Positions 1 to 7,223 of a DNA stretch of 8,365 nt are shown here, one piece after another; position 1 is the stretch's first letter, and every line of letters begins with the position of its first letter. A program made the translations under genes and the position numbers. The DNA comes from JBDHZU01 sp039812085 (GTDB lineage Bacteria; Actinomycetota; Actinomycetes; S36-B12; UBA10799): contig JBDHZU010000090.1 in NCBI GenBank assembly GCA_039812085.1, positions 1 through 8,365 of the forward strand, in the 5' to 3' direction. The notes under the pieces are model-generated. The model was not told where the DNA came from. It ran no database searches and saw only the letters and a list, made by a program, of their open reading frames with translations.

Positions 1-80
1 ACGATGTCGGTAGCAAGTTTGTCGCTCGCAGCAGACGCGGCAGCTCGGGCAGCCTGCATCGCGGTCTGAGTTGCTGTCAC
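1..80 (-). CDS. rsfS: Ribosomal silencing factor RsfS, N-terminal fragment (gene continues off the left edge)
   Basis: Only the first 26 codons are in the window, read leftward from a GTG at 78-80. The peptide begins MTATQTAMQAARAAASAASD and continues KLATDIV, which matches the usual actinobacterial RsfS start (MTAT..., then a helix ending SDKLA.DIV). In the known family, RsfS binds ribosomal protein L14 on the 50S subunit and blocks joining to the 30S in starved cells. The GTG is preferred because a GGGAGAG Shine-Dalgarno-like sequence (88-94) lies 7 bases upstream. An in-frame GTG at 96-98 and an in-frame ATG at codon 8 are less likely starts. The gene begins 20 bases after the stop of the LCP-like gene and should share its transcript. 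The assignment rests on a short peptide plus the conserved nadD-LCP-rsfS order. Confidence 0.85.
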   Translation of the reverse strand, partial: MTATQTAMQAARAAASAASDKLATDI

Positions 81-87
81 CGTTCCA

Positions 88-94
88 CTCTCCC
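88..94 (-). promoter_or_regulatory. Ribosome binding site of rsfS
   Basis: GGGAGAG on the minus strand lies 7 bases before the GTG at 78-80. It lies in the 20-base gap after the LCP-like stop codon and supports GTG rather than the upstream in-frame GTG as the rsfS start. Confidence 0.6.
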
Positions 95-100
95 ACACAC

Positions 101-1297
101 TCAGGACTTGGAACTGGTGCTCGCGCTGGCAGTCTGCGGGTTCAACGCACCCGCACCAATAACCACACTTGCCTGCACACCAACACATCGTTCAGGGGCT
201 ACCTGAATGGCGCTATCTGGTTGTTTCAACGCTGCGGCAGCCTGGTGTCCATAGGTGGCAATGTGCGCCTTATCCGCCACATAGACCGTGATTTTGTTCG
301 TCTTGTCCACAACACCACCCCAGGCGAAGTCGAAGTCTGCCGACTGTAGATCGCTTTGCGCAGCGACGAGGTCCGCTTGGCTTGCTTCTCCGCTGTACAT
401 CCGGATACGTGGATTGACCTTGTCATCAGTCAGATCAAATTGGGAACGAGCAAACGATTCCTTCACGATGACCAACATCGGCGCAGGATCGACCACGAAT
501 TGCGGCGCGGCAGGTTTTCCTGTCTGAGTCGCCGGAACAACTTGACTGTGAGCAGCGGAACGAGCGACGGCCGTTTGATAGCCAAGCAGAGTGTTGGCGA
601 TGTCATCTGGGGAGATTGAGATTCGCGAGCTAGAGCCCAGACTTCCCACCGTGCTGCGGACACGATCACTATTGCCGGGCAGGCGAAGGATGATCTGCGA
701 CCACACTTCGTTGAAGCGCTGCATCCGTTCGGATGCATTGATCGAATCGGTCACCACGTATTCGGCAGCAGCGGGCCCGTAGAGCCGTCGCTTTCCCGGT
801 TTAGCCAAAGTCTCCTTTGCCCCACCGGGTTTGCCATCGGCATCGTGAACCAGTGGCTTGTCCAGCGTGACAGTGACCCCACCGATCGAATCAACCAGTG
901 CGGCAAAGGCCAGTCGATCCATCACCCAGCCACCAGCGATGTCGATCCCCAGATTGTTGCTCAGCATCGAGGTGGTTTCAGCGGGATCGAGCTTGCCCGC
1001 AGTCGCCAAGGGCACTGTGCCAGCGCTATCGATATCAACCACAAGACCTGGTTGGACCGACAGCCATGATCCCGCATCTGGATTCGTCTGTGCGCCCATG
1101 ACGGCAGCACCCACGATGGATCCCGCATCGTTGCGCACGGCGATAAGCAGGGTGGATTGCGCGGGCTTCGAACTTTGCGACGGATCGGCTGTCGGGGTGA
1201 CGTCCATCGCCGGTTGCGCACGCACAAGCAGCGCAATGACAATCGCAACAGCTGCAATCGCAAGCAGTCCGATGCCGACAACGAGACGGCGACTCAT
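101..1297 (-). CDS. Membrane-anchored LCP-like protein with LytR_C-type C-terminal domain; catalytic motifs appear degenerate
   Basis: The product is 398 residues. A single hydrophobic segment at about 5-26 follows MSRR, giving a signal-anchor with the rest outside the membrane. A Pro/Ser/Ala-rich linker (about 30-48) leads to a LytR-CpsA-Psr-like region (about 47-207). That region keeps family-like blocks: a helix before ALVDSIGGVTVTL (133-145), LYGPAAAEY (172-180, like the L.G..AL.Y block) and SERMQRF (189-195, like D..R..RQ). A LytR_C-like region follows at about 295-382, then a Ser/Thr/Ala tail. LCP enzymes known to act attach wall polymers such as arabinogalactan or teichoic acid to peptidoglycan. 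Here the RSDT-like, IPRD-like and Y.R.R signatures are not visible, so catalysis is doubtful. The ATG overlaps the nadD stop by 4 bases (ATGA), and a GGGGGA lies 6 bases upstream. A LytR_C-domain protein of unknown activity is the safest name. Confidence 0.85.
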   Translation of the reverse strand: MSRRLVVGIGLLAIAAVAIVIALLVRAQPAMDVTPTADPSQSSKPAQSTLLIAVRNDAGSIVGAAVMGAQTNPDAGSWLSVQPGLVVDIDSAGTVPLATAGKLDPAETTSMLSNNLGIDIAGGWVMDRLAFAALVDSIGGVTVTLDKPLVHDADGKPGGAKETLAKPGKRRLYGPAAAEYVVTDSINASERMQRFNEVWSQIILRLPGNSDRVRSTVGSLGSSSRISISPDDIANTLLGYQTAVARSAAHSQVVPATQTGKPAAPQFVVDPAPMLVIVKESFARSQFDLTDDKVNPRIRMYSGEASQADLVAAQSDLQSADFDFAWGGVVDKTNKITVYVADKAHIATYGHQAAAALKQPDSAIQVAPERCVGVQASVVIGAGALNPQTASASTSSKS

Positions 1298-1896
1298 GCT
1301 TTATCCCCCACTTGGTACAGCCTGGCTTCTTCAATCACATCAATCACCGCAGCCGGCGTCAGGTAGTCGATGCTGCGGCCTTGCGCGACTCGCTCCCGCA
1401 GGTCGCTGGACGATATTGCCATTGGAGTCACCGGCTGCTCGATGATCTGCTCGCTTGGCAAGTCGCCCAGTCGACTCGTGGTGAGTTCATGCCCCGGTCG
1501 AGTCATCGCAACGATGGTCGCGAGTTGGAAGACCCGCTCTGGTTCTCGCCACGTATCCAACCGAGCGACCGCATCGGCTCCTAGCAGAAGAAAGTATTCG
1601 TCAGCCGCCGAGTCAGCAGTAAGTTTCGTCAACGTATCCACCGTGTAGGTGGGGCCACTACGGTCGAGTTCGCAACGATCTGGGATCAGACGTTCGTTGC
1701 CGTCCACCGCCGCGAGCAGCATCTCCCAGCGAAGCTGGCCATCCGTGATTGTTCGGTTGGCCTTCTGCCATGGTTGACCGGCGGGAATCAAGTGAACGGC
1801 ATCAAGAGTTAGCGCATCTGCAACATCGAGCGCAGCACGCAGATGTCCGTGATGGATGGGGTCAAACGTTCCACCCAGAATTCCGATCCGCTGCAC
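1294..1896 (-). CDS. nadD: Nicotinate-nucleotide adenylyltransferase
   Basis: This cytoplasmic enzyme transfers AMP from ATP to nicotinate mononucleotide, giving deamido-NAD, the penultimate step of NAD synthesis. The 200-residue length fits the family. The nucleotidyltransferase signature GGTFDPIHHGH is at 8-18 and contains the HxGH motif. Other family blocks are PWQK (42-45), SGPTYTVDTL (80-89), LLGADA (104-109), the ATP-contacting ISSSDLR (161-167, usually ISSTxIR) and YLTPAAVIDVI (178-188). The start is a GTG at 1894-1896, with AAGG 7 bases upstream. The domain is complete from this start. The gene lies 34 bases after the small membrane-protein gene, and its stop overlaps the next start as ATGA. 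No active-site change is evident. Confidence 0.97.
   Translation of the reverse strand: MQRIGILGGTFDPIHHGHLRAALDVADALTLDAVHLIPAGQPWQKANRTITDGQLRWEMLLAAVDGNERLIPDRCELDRSGPTYTVDTLTKLTADSAADEYFLLLGADAVARLDTWREPERVFQLATIVAMTRPGHELTTSRLGDLPSEQIIEQPVTPMAISSSDLRERVAQGRSIDYLTPAAVIDVIEEARLYQVGDKA
1304..1309 (-). promoter_or_regulatory. Ribosome binding site of the LCP-like gene
   Basis: GGGGGA on the minus strand, 6 bases before the ATG at 1295-1297, sits inside the 3' end of nadD. It suggests the LCP-like gene has its own initiation signal in addition to coupling through the ATGA overlap. Confidence 0.5.
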
Positions 1897-1930
1897 GAGA
1901 GAACCTTATGTCCCCCGTCGGAATGACCAA

Positions 1931-2137
1931 TCAGCGGTCGATATTCATACGCGTGACGAGGAACAGCATGATCGCCAGGGTCGCGAAGGCGAAGATGCCA
2001 TAACCATTGGGCGTCGTGAAGTGTTCGATGTTGCCGGGGACGGTATCCGTTGCAGACGCACCACCGGGAAGGTGGCCGTTAACAACCTCAGAGTCTTGTG
2101 TGTGCGTAACGACAAATGCCAGCAGCTGTCCAAACAT
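1931..2137 (-). CDS. Small single-pass membrane protein of unknown function, conserved position between proA and nadD
   Basis: The product is 68 residues. The only strong membrane segment is near the C-terminus, about residues 46-62 (GIFAFATLAIMLFLVTR), followed by a short basic tail MNIDR. The first 10 residues are weakly hydrophobic and the middle (about 14-45) is polar and Gly/Ser/Thr-rich. From general knowledge, actinobacteria often carry a short protein here that ends in a similar membrane segment plus T/RFNxDR; TRMNIDR fits that pattern. The ATG at 2135-2137 lies 24 bases after the proA stop and has only a weak Shine-Dalgarno-like sequence, so the true start could be further downstream. 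The stop is 34 bases before nadD, so it should be co-transcribed. I know of no assigned function and propose none. Confidence 0.75.
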   Translation of the reverse strand: MFGQLLAFVVTHTQDSEVVNGHLPGGASATDTVPGNIEHFTTPNGYGIFAFATLAIMLFLVTRMNIDR

Positions 2138-2161
2138 GTTCCGGACTGTAGCGCGCGAAAC

Positions 2162-3424
2162 CTACTGGCGCACGTGACCGGCACCCGTCACGACGTATTT
2201 CGTGCTGGTGATTTCGGCCAGACCCATCGGTCCACGGGCATGCAGCTTCTGGGTGGAGATCCCAATTTCGGCTCCAAAACCGAATTCGCTGCCATCGGTG
2301 AAGCGGGTCGAGGCATTCACCATCACCACTGCAGAGTCCACTCGATCAGTGAACTCGTTGATCGCAGAAGCAGAATCAGACACGATCGCTTCGGTATGCC
2401 CGGTGGACCAGCGACGAATGTGCGAAACGGCACTGGGCAGGTCTTCGACCACCCCGACAGCCAGATCCAGCGAGTAATACTCCGCGGCCCAGTCCTCGTC
2501 AGTCACTGCCACCACATCGACGCCGGATTCCTTGCCCGCCTGCTCAACCTCATGGTCACCGTGCACGATGACCCCCGCACGGTTCAGTTCCGGCAATAGC
2601 TTGGCCAAGAACTCACCGGCGACCGTTCGGTGAACCAGCACGCTCTCTGCGGCGTTGCACACGCTGTAACGCTGCGTCTTAGCATTCATCACGATCGTGA
2701 CAGCCTGATCGAGGTCAGCATCGGCATCGACGTAAACGTGACAGTTGCCCACGCCTGTCTCGATCACCGGAACTGTGGAGTTCTCCACCACTGAAGTGAT
2801 CAGTGAGGCGCCACCGCGCGGAATGATGAGATCCACCAAGCCGCGTGCAGTAAGTAATTCGTTCACGGATTCATGACTTGTTCCGGGCACCAAGTTGATG
2901 GCGTCCACCGGAACGGATGTGTCGGCTAATGCATCACGCATCACGGCGACGAGTTCGGTATTCGTGGCGAATGCCGAACTCGATCCACGAAGCAACGCCG
3001 AGCTTCCGGCCTTGACTGCCAGGACAGCGGCATCCACGGTGACGTTGGGACGGGCCTCGTAGATCATCCCGATCACACCCATGGGGACGCGTCGCTGCTC
3101 CACTCGTAGGCCGTTGTCGAGTGTGTAGCCACGCACGATCTCTCCGATGGGATCGGGTAGCTCGGCAACCTCTGCAGCAGCTTGTGCGATCGCGGCGATG
3201 CGCTGCTTATCCAACGTCAATCGGTCGATCAAGGCTTCGCTGGTCCCGTTCTCACGAGCAACAGACAGGTCAACCGCGTTGGCTTCCACGATTCGGTCAG
3301 CATGTTCGACCAGCGCTTCGGCAATAGCCAGCAGAGCCGCATCCTTGTCCGCGCGCGTCAAGACGGCCAATTCGGCACTGGCATCCCGGGCGCGCTGCGC
3401 GATCTGTGAGAAGGAGGCGGTCAT
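2162..3424 (-). CDS. proA: Glutamate-5-semialdehyde dehydrogenase (gamma-glutamyl phosphate reductase)
   Basis: This enzyme reduces gamma-glutamyl phosphate with NADPH to glutamate-5-semialdehyde, the second step of proline synthesis, using the product of ProB. The 420-residue length is typical. Family blocks include VPMGVIGMIYEARPNVTVD (113-131), KAGSSALLRGSS (138-149) and IPRGGASL (201-208). The catalytic cysteine is C256 in the QRYSVCNAAESVLVH block. GFGAEIGIST and HARGPMGL occur near the C-terminus, matching the conserved end of the family. The ATG at 3422-3424 lies only 4 bases after the proB stop and has no clear Shine-Dalgarno sequence, so initiation probably depends on ribosomes finishing proB. 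That keeps the two enzymes of a labile intermediate close together in expression. No defects are seen. Confidence 0.98.
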   Translation of the reverse strand: MTASFSQIAQRARDASAELAVLTRADKDAALLAIAEALVEHADRIVEANAVDLSVARENGTSEALIDRLTLDKQRIAAIAQAAAEVAELPDPIGEIVRGYTLDNGLRVEQRRVPMGVIGMIYEARPNVTVDAAVLAVKAGSSALLRGSSSAFATNTELVAVMRDALADTSVPVDAINLVPGTSHESVNELLTARGLVDLIIPRGGASLITSVVENSTVPVIETGVGNCHVYVDADADLDQAVTIVMNAKTQRYSVCNAAESVLVHRTVAGEFLAKLLPELNRAGVIVHGDHEVEQAGKESGVDVVAVTDEDWAAEYYSLDLAVGVVEDLPSAVSHIRRWSTGHTEAIVSDSASAINEFTDRVDSAVVMVNASTRFTDGSEFGFGAEIGISTQKLHARGPMGLAEITSTKYVVTGAGHVRQ

Positions 3425-3428
3425 CGGT

Positions 3429-4577
3429 CTAGTTTACGTCGCTACTGGACAGCACCACGAGATCATCGCGATGGATCAACTCACGCTGGTATCCCGGACC
3501 GAGTTCATCTGCTAGTTCCGCCGTCTTACGGCCAAGTAACTGCGGCACCTCTTGGGCGTCGAAACTACAGAAGCCGCGGGCAATCACCTGGTTATCGGGT
3601 CCGACGAGGTCCACCACGTCCCCGGCGGAGAAATCGCCTTCCACTCCGACTACTCCCGCTGGCAGCAGGGAGGCTTGTCCCGCACCGATAGCGCGGGCTG
3701 CACCTGCATCGAGGAGCAGCCGTCCACGCACGTCCGACGCATGCGCCAGCCACCATCCGCGACGGTTCCGTTGCTGTTGCGCCGGGGAAAAGACCGTTCC
3801 GACTGACTGACCTGCGAGAGCATCGGCAGCGTGCGCGGCAGAGGTCACCAGCACGGGAATCCCTGCTTCGTTGGCAATCGCGGCAGCATCTACCTTGGTC
3901 CGCATTCCACCGCTACCCACTCGGGTAGATGTCCCGGCGATGTTCAACGATTTGAGTTCATCGATGTCATCCACTTGCCGGATCACTACGGCCTGCGGAT
4001 CTGCCGGTGGGCGGTCGTAGAGTCCGTCCACATCACTCAGCAGGACAAGAGCATCGGCCCCGACAAGATGAGCGACAAGGGCAGCCAAACGATCGTTATC
4101 GCCGAACCGCAGTTCGTCAGTGGCAACGGTGTCGTTCTCATTCACTACCGGCACAACGGACAAGTTGAGCAGTCGGTTGAAAGTGTGTTCGGCATTGCGG
4201 TGATGTGCCCGACGAGCGAAGTCGTCACTGGTTAACAACACCTGTCCGGCGACAAGTCCATGGGCTGCGAAACCAGCCGAGTAGGCCGCCATCAATGCAC
4301 CTTGGCCAACACTGGCGGCAGCTTGAGCCGTGGGCACATCCGTCGGACGAGAATCGAGTCCCAGCGGACCGATACCGGCAGCAATCGCGCCGCTAGACAC
4401 CAAGATGATCTGTCGCCCGTCAGAGCTGTTAATGGACTCACTGATCACGGCGACCAGTGCGGACACTCGATCAAGGTCGATGTGTCCATCCGGTGTGGTG
4501 AGCGATGAACTGCCGACCTTGACCACGACTCGGCGCGCATCGGCAAATACCGATCGGTCGAAGTCGCTGCTCACCAT
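3429..4577 (-). CDS. proB: Glutamate 5-kinase with C-terminal PUA domain
   Basis: This enzyme phosphorylates the gamma-carboxylate of glutamate with ATP, the committed step of proline synthesis, normally feedback-inhibited by proline. The product is 382 residues, the length of the PUA-containing form. The amino acid kinase domain (about 14-265) shows VVKVGSS (18-24), SSGAIAAG (61-68), NENDTV (146-151), FGDND (158-162), LLSDVDGLY (179-187) and GSGGMRTK (221-228). The PUA domain covers about 282-366 (VRGRLLLDAGAARAI onward). The ATG (4575-4577) overlaps the end of obgE by 7 bases in the arrangement ATGGTGA. The second codon, GTG, could be the real start because GGAG lies 5 bases before it but only 2 bases before the ATG; this would shorten the protein by one residue. 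Confidence 0.98.
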   Translation of the reverse strand: MVSSDFDRSVFADARRVVVKVGSSSLTTPDGHIDLDRVSALVAVISESINSSDGRQIILVSSGAIAAGIGPLGLDSRPTDVPTAQAAASVGQGALMAAYSAGFAAHGLVAGQVLLTSDDFARRAHHRNAEHTFNRLLNLSVVPVVNENDTVATDELRFGDNDRLAALVAHLVGADALVLLSDVDGLYDRPPADPQAVVIRQVDDIDELKSLNIAGTSTRVGSGGMRTKVDAAAIANEAGIPVLVTSAAHAADALAGQSVGTVFSPAQQQRNRRGWWLAHASDVRGRLLLDAGAARAIGAGQASLLPAGVVGVEGDFSAGDVVDLVGPDNQVIARGFCSFDAQEVPQLLGRKTAELADELGPGYQRELIHRDDLVVLSSSDVN

Positions 4578-4583
4578 TGCTCC
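4571..4583 (-). promoter_or_regulatory. obgE/proB overlap and start region of proB
   Basis: The minus strand reads GGAGCAATGGTGA here. The proB ATG is followed directly by GTG, and the obgE stop TGA overlaps this GTG in another frame. GGAG is 2 bases from ATG and 5 from GTG; 5 is nearer the usual spacing. Either start gives essentially the same protein, translated by coupling to obgE. Confidence 0.6.
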
Positions 4584-5932
4584 AACCGTCGGTCCGTTCC
4601 TCGTGGCGAACCGTCGCCACCTGCTCCCGCGATGACTGCTGGGTGCCAGTCAAAGATGACCTCATCACCAGGTTCACCGATATACACAGTGACACCTGGT
4701 TGGGCACCGAGGCGCAGTAATTCTTCCTCCACGCCCAGTCGTGCCAGTCGATCGGCCAAGTAACCGACAGCTTCTTCGTTGCTGAAGTCGGTCTGCCGTA
4801 CCCAACGACGTGGCCGATCACCCAAGACGCGGAATCCTTCGGCGTAAGGCTGGACCTGAAATCCGGAATCATCGACGGCTTGCGGACGAATCCGAACGAT
4901 TGGCGCAGGTTCAATCTGCGACTCACGTTCCTTACGGTCAGCCGCGACAACTTCAGCCATTGCAAACGTCAGCTCTCGAAGGCCGAGATGAGCAACCGTA
5001 GAAATCCGATAGACCGGCCATCCGCGTGCCTCAATGTCTGGGGTGACCAGATCCGCCAACTCCTGCGCTTCTGGGATATCGCATTTGTTCAATGCCACCA
5101 GGCGTACTCGATCTTCCACACCGCCGTAGGCAGCCAGCTCTGCCTCGATCGCATCAATGTCACTCAATGGGTCTCGATCAGGCTCAAGGGTGGCGCAATC
5201 AACGACGTGGACGATGACTGAGCAACGGGAAATATGTCGGAGGAACTCCAAGCCCAGGCCGCGACCCTCGCTGGCACCGGGAATAAGCCCGGGCACATCT
5301 GCCACGGTAAAGGTCTGCGACCCAGCGGAGACAACTCCCAGGTTCGGAATCAAAGTGGTGAAGGGGTAGTCCGCAACTTTGGGCCGAGCAGCACTGATGA
5401 CAGAGATCAGACTAGATTTTCCTGCTGACGGAAATCCGACGAGGGCCACATCGGCCAGGGTGCGTAGCTCTAGATTGATTTCACGTTCTTCGCCAGCCTC
5501 GCCCAAGAGTGCGAATCCGGGGGCTTTGCGTCGCTGACTCGCTAGTGCGGCATTCCCTAGACCACCTCGACCACCTGCTGCGACAACAACTCGTCGTCCA
5601 GCCTCATCCAGGTCAGCAATGACATCCCCCGCATCATTGGTGACAACGGTTCCCACTGGAACAGTGATCACGACGTCGTCAGCATCTGCCCCAGAACGGT
5701 TGTCACCCTTGCCAGGAGCACCATTACCCGCCGTGCGATGAGGCCGTCGGTGAAGTTCCAGCAGCGTGCTGGTGCCGTGATCAGCAACCAGGACGACGTC
5801 GCCGCCACGACCACCATTGCCCCCATCGGGACCACCCAGTGGTTTGAACTTCTCGCGGTGAACCGAGGCGCATCCGTTACCGCCATCGCCAGCTTTGGCG
5901 AACAGATGGGTTGTGTCGACAAAAGTCGTCAT
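4571..5932 (-). CDS. obgE: Obg family GTPase (ObgE/CgtA), 50S assembly and stress factor
   Basis: Obg proteins are essential GTPases that bind the 50S subunit late in assembly and respond to GDP/GTP and (p)ppGpp. The product is 453 residues in three parts. The glycine-rich Obg fold (about 1-158) starts FVDTTHLFAKAGDGGNG and includes GGPDGGNGGRGGDV (33-46). The GTPase domain has G1 GFPSAGKS (166-173), G2 within YPFTTLIPNLG (189-199), G3 DVPG (212-215), G4 NKCD (282-285) and G5 STVAHLG (311-317, usually SA...). The OCT domain typical of Gram-positive Obg is at about 345-430 and ends near FDWHP. The tail GSPRGTDRRLE fits actinobacterial Obg. The ATG overlaps the upstream GT-D stop as ATGA, and the only Shine-Dalgarno-like sequence is a weak AGG 8 bases upstream, so translation is probably coupled to that gene. 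Confidence 0.98.
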   Translation of the reverse strand: MTTFVDTTHLFAKAGDGGNGCASVHREKFKPLGGPDGGNGGRGGDVVLVADHGTSTLLELHRRPHRTAGNGAPGKGDNRSGADADDVVITVPVGTVVTNDAGDVIADLDEAGRRVVVAAGGRGGLGNAALASQRRKAPGFALLGEAGEEREINLELRTLADVALVGFPSAGKSSLISVISAARPKVADYPFTTLIPNLGVVSAGSQTFTVADVPGLIPGASEGRGLGLEFLRHISRCSVIVHVVDCATLEPDRDPLSDIDAIEAELAAYGGVEDRVRLVALNKCDIPEAQELADLVTPDIEARGWPVYRISTVAHLGLRELTFAMAEVVAADRKERESQIEPAPIVRIRPQAVDDSGFQVQPYAEGFRVLGDRPRRWVRQTDFSNEEAVGYLADRLARLGVEEELLRLGAQPGVTVYIGEPGDEVIFDWHPAVIAGAGGDGSPRGTDRRLEQW

Positions 5933-6897
5933 AACGGCAACCTAGTGTTCTGAGCCCTTGTGAGGGGTGTGGATTCCGGCCACGCTCCATCGTCAAAAAC
6001 AGCAGCCCAGCTAGTACTGATGTGCCCGACGTCGACCGCCCAGCGACCCATCCGGGCCAGATAGGCGGTGACAAGGGTGCCTGTAGGGCCAAGCGAGACG
6101 AGGAATAGCTGCTCCGGGTCTTCCCTCTCCAGTTCCTCCATAAGTCGCGGTAAATCTGCGTATGCGTTCACTGCTTCCGAGTAGACGTACCGACTCTCTT
6201 GGATGTTGTCGAACAGAGGATCGATGAGCGCAAACCGGGATTCACGACCTGTCACCACGCATACCCGCTGATCGGCCCAGAGCTCACGCCACATGTCGAC
6301 ACCAGATTCACCAAACTGTTCAAAGAAGATGGGACGAGAAACGTGTGAGCACCCGTAAGTAAGGTCCGCGCGCAGCAGTGGTTTGAGATCCGGCCAGACA
6401 TCCATCAGCACACCTGACCAATGCAGGTCGTGGTAGACAAACGGGAACCCAAGCATCAACACCTCAGGGTCGTAATCGGAAAACAGCAAGACGTCACGCA
6501 AGTCATCTGCCAGGCCTGGAGAGGATGGCTGGAAACTCAAGTTGTATTCCGGGCGCAACATCATCCGGAATTCACCATCGCCAAACCGCGTGAAGCTAAT
6601 CCGCTCGGAAACTAAGACCTTCATGGTCTGCTCCAGCGACAGACGGTGGTCATTGCAGAAGGAGCTAACTTCTGAGTGTGTCTGTGAGGCTAAAGCAGAC
6701 CTGATCACATCGAGATACTTGCGCTGTTGCTGCAACTCCCAGCGAATATCCCGAAGCGCTTTTCGGTCATCAGCCAACCGGGCCTGTTCCTCCGCGAGCT
6801 GAGCCTGCTGCTGCTCAACCTGCCTGGCTTTTTCCTCAAATTCCCGGGCACGCACGTCCGCACGGCGCTTGGAAGGGAGCCACAACCTATTGCTCAC
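5929..6897 (-). CDS. Putative GT-D fold (DUF1792-like) glycosyltransferase with N-terminal coiled coil
   Basis: The product is 322 residues with no signal peptide or membrane segment. Residues 1-13 are basic. About 14-65 is a charged, Gln/Glu/Ala-rich helix with heptad-like spacing (QVEQQQAQLAEEQARLADD), a likely coiled coil. From about 85 on it resembles the GT-D glycosyltransferase domain. SFTRFGDGEF (101-110) carries the DGE signature of the family, TYGCSHVSRP (180-189) is the substrate-region block, and LGPTGT (269-274) and DVGH (289-292) form the C-terminal blocks. Known members transfer sugars to glycans or glycoproteins; the acceptor here is unknown. The start is GTG (6895-6897), 51 bases after rpmA, with no strong Shine-Dalgarno sequence. 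The reading frame is open back to the rpmA stop with no better start codon. Its stop overlaps obgE. Base composition in hand-counted samples (47-62% G+C) is not clearly foreign. Family call from motifs only. Confidence 0.8.
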   Translation of the reverse strand: MSNRLWLPSKRRADVRAREFEEKARQVEQQQAQLAEEQARLADDRKALRDIRWELQQQRKYLDVIRSALASQTHSEVSSFCNDHRLSLEQTMKVLVSERISFTRFGDGEFRMMLRPEYNLSFQPSSPGLADDLRDVLLFSDYDPEVLMLGFPFVYHDLHWSGVLMDVWPDLKPLLRADLTYGCSHVSRPIFFEQFGESGVDMWRELWADQRVCVVTGRESRFALIDPLFDNIQESRYVYSEAVNAYADLPRLMEELEREDPEQLFLVSLGPTGTLVTAYLARMGRWAVDVGHISTSWAAVFDDGAWPESTPLTRAQNTRLPL

Positions 6898-6948
6898 GGA
6901 GTCATCACCACACTGCGGATCGGAGCGACCCAGCAGCGCTGAGATTAA

Positions 6949-7209
6949 CTAGTCGGCGTCGGTGGCAGTGACGTTGACGACCTTGCGGCCGCGCTTGGTA
7001 CCGAAGTCGACGGTGCCTTCCACGAGCGCGAAGAGTGTGTCGTCGCCGCCGCGACCGACGTTGGCACCCGGATGGAAGTGAGTGCCGTGCTGGCGGACGA
7101 TGATCTCGCCAGCGTTAACCAGTTGACCGCCGAAGCGCTTCACGCCAAGGCGTTGCGCGTTGGAGTCACGACCGTTACGGGTGCTCGCTGCACCTTTCTT
7201 ATGTGCCAT
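6949..7209 (-). CDS. rpmA: 50S ribosomal protein L27
   Basis: L27 lies near the peptidyl transferase centre of the 50S subunit, its N-terminal tail reaching toward the tRNA acceptor ends. The 86-residue product begins MAHKKGAASTRNGRDSNAQR, with no cleavable N-terminal extension of the kind seen in Firmicutes. Family blocks GVKRFGGQLVNAGEIIVRQ and FHPGANVGRGGDDTLFA are present. The ATG at 7207-7209 follows rplU by 14 bases, and AGGA lies 8 bases upstream of it. The protein ends NVTATDAD, with TAG at 6949-6951. It is complete and ordinary, and the adjacent rplU is its usual partner. Confidence 0.98.
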   Translation of the reverse strand: MAHKKGAASTRNGRDSNAQRLGVKRFGGQLVNAGEIIVRQHGTHFHPGANVGRGGDDTLFALVEGTVDFGTKRGRKVVNVTATDAD

Positions 7210-7223
7210 TTCGAGGTTCCTAC

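Noticed and set aside
858..1445. 195-codon open frame on the plus strand
   Set aside because: It is antisense to the LCP-like gene and nadD. It is a Ser/Ala/Pro-rich composition shadow with no domain or ribosome binding site that I could find.
1856..2599. 247-codon open frame on the plus strand
   Set aside because: It lies opposite the 3' part of proA, the small membrane gene and the start of nadD. The minus-strand proteins have clear family motifs, whereas this translation is His/Arg-rich with no recognisable domain.
5929..6897. Recently acquired foreign gene by base composition
   Set aside because: Hand-counted samples vary from about 47% to 62% G+C, overlapping the neighbours. No repeats, insertion sequence ends or integrase are seen at its borders, so composition alone does not show recent transfer.
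6898..6948. Readthrough fusion of rpmA with the GT-D gene
   Set aside because: The 51 bases between them are in frame and free of stops, but this is likely by chance and nothing suggests TAG readthrough. A GTG start gives a complete GT-D protein.
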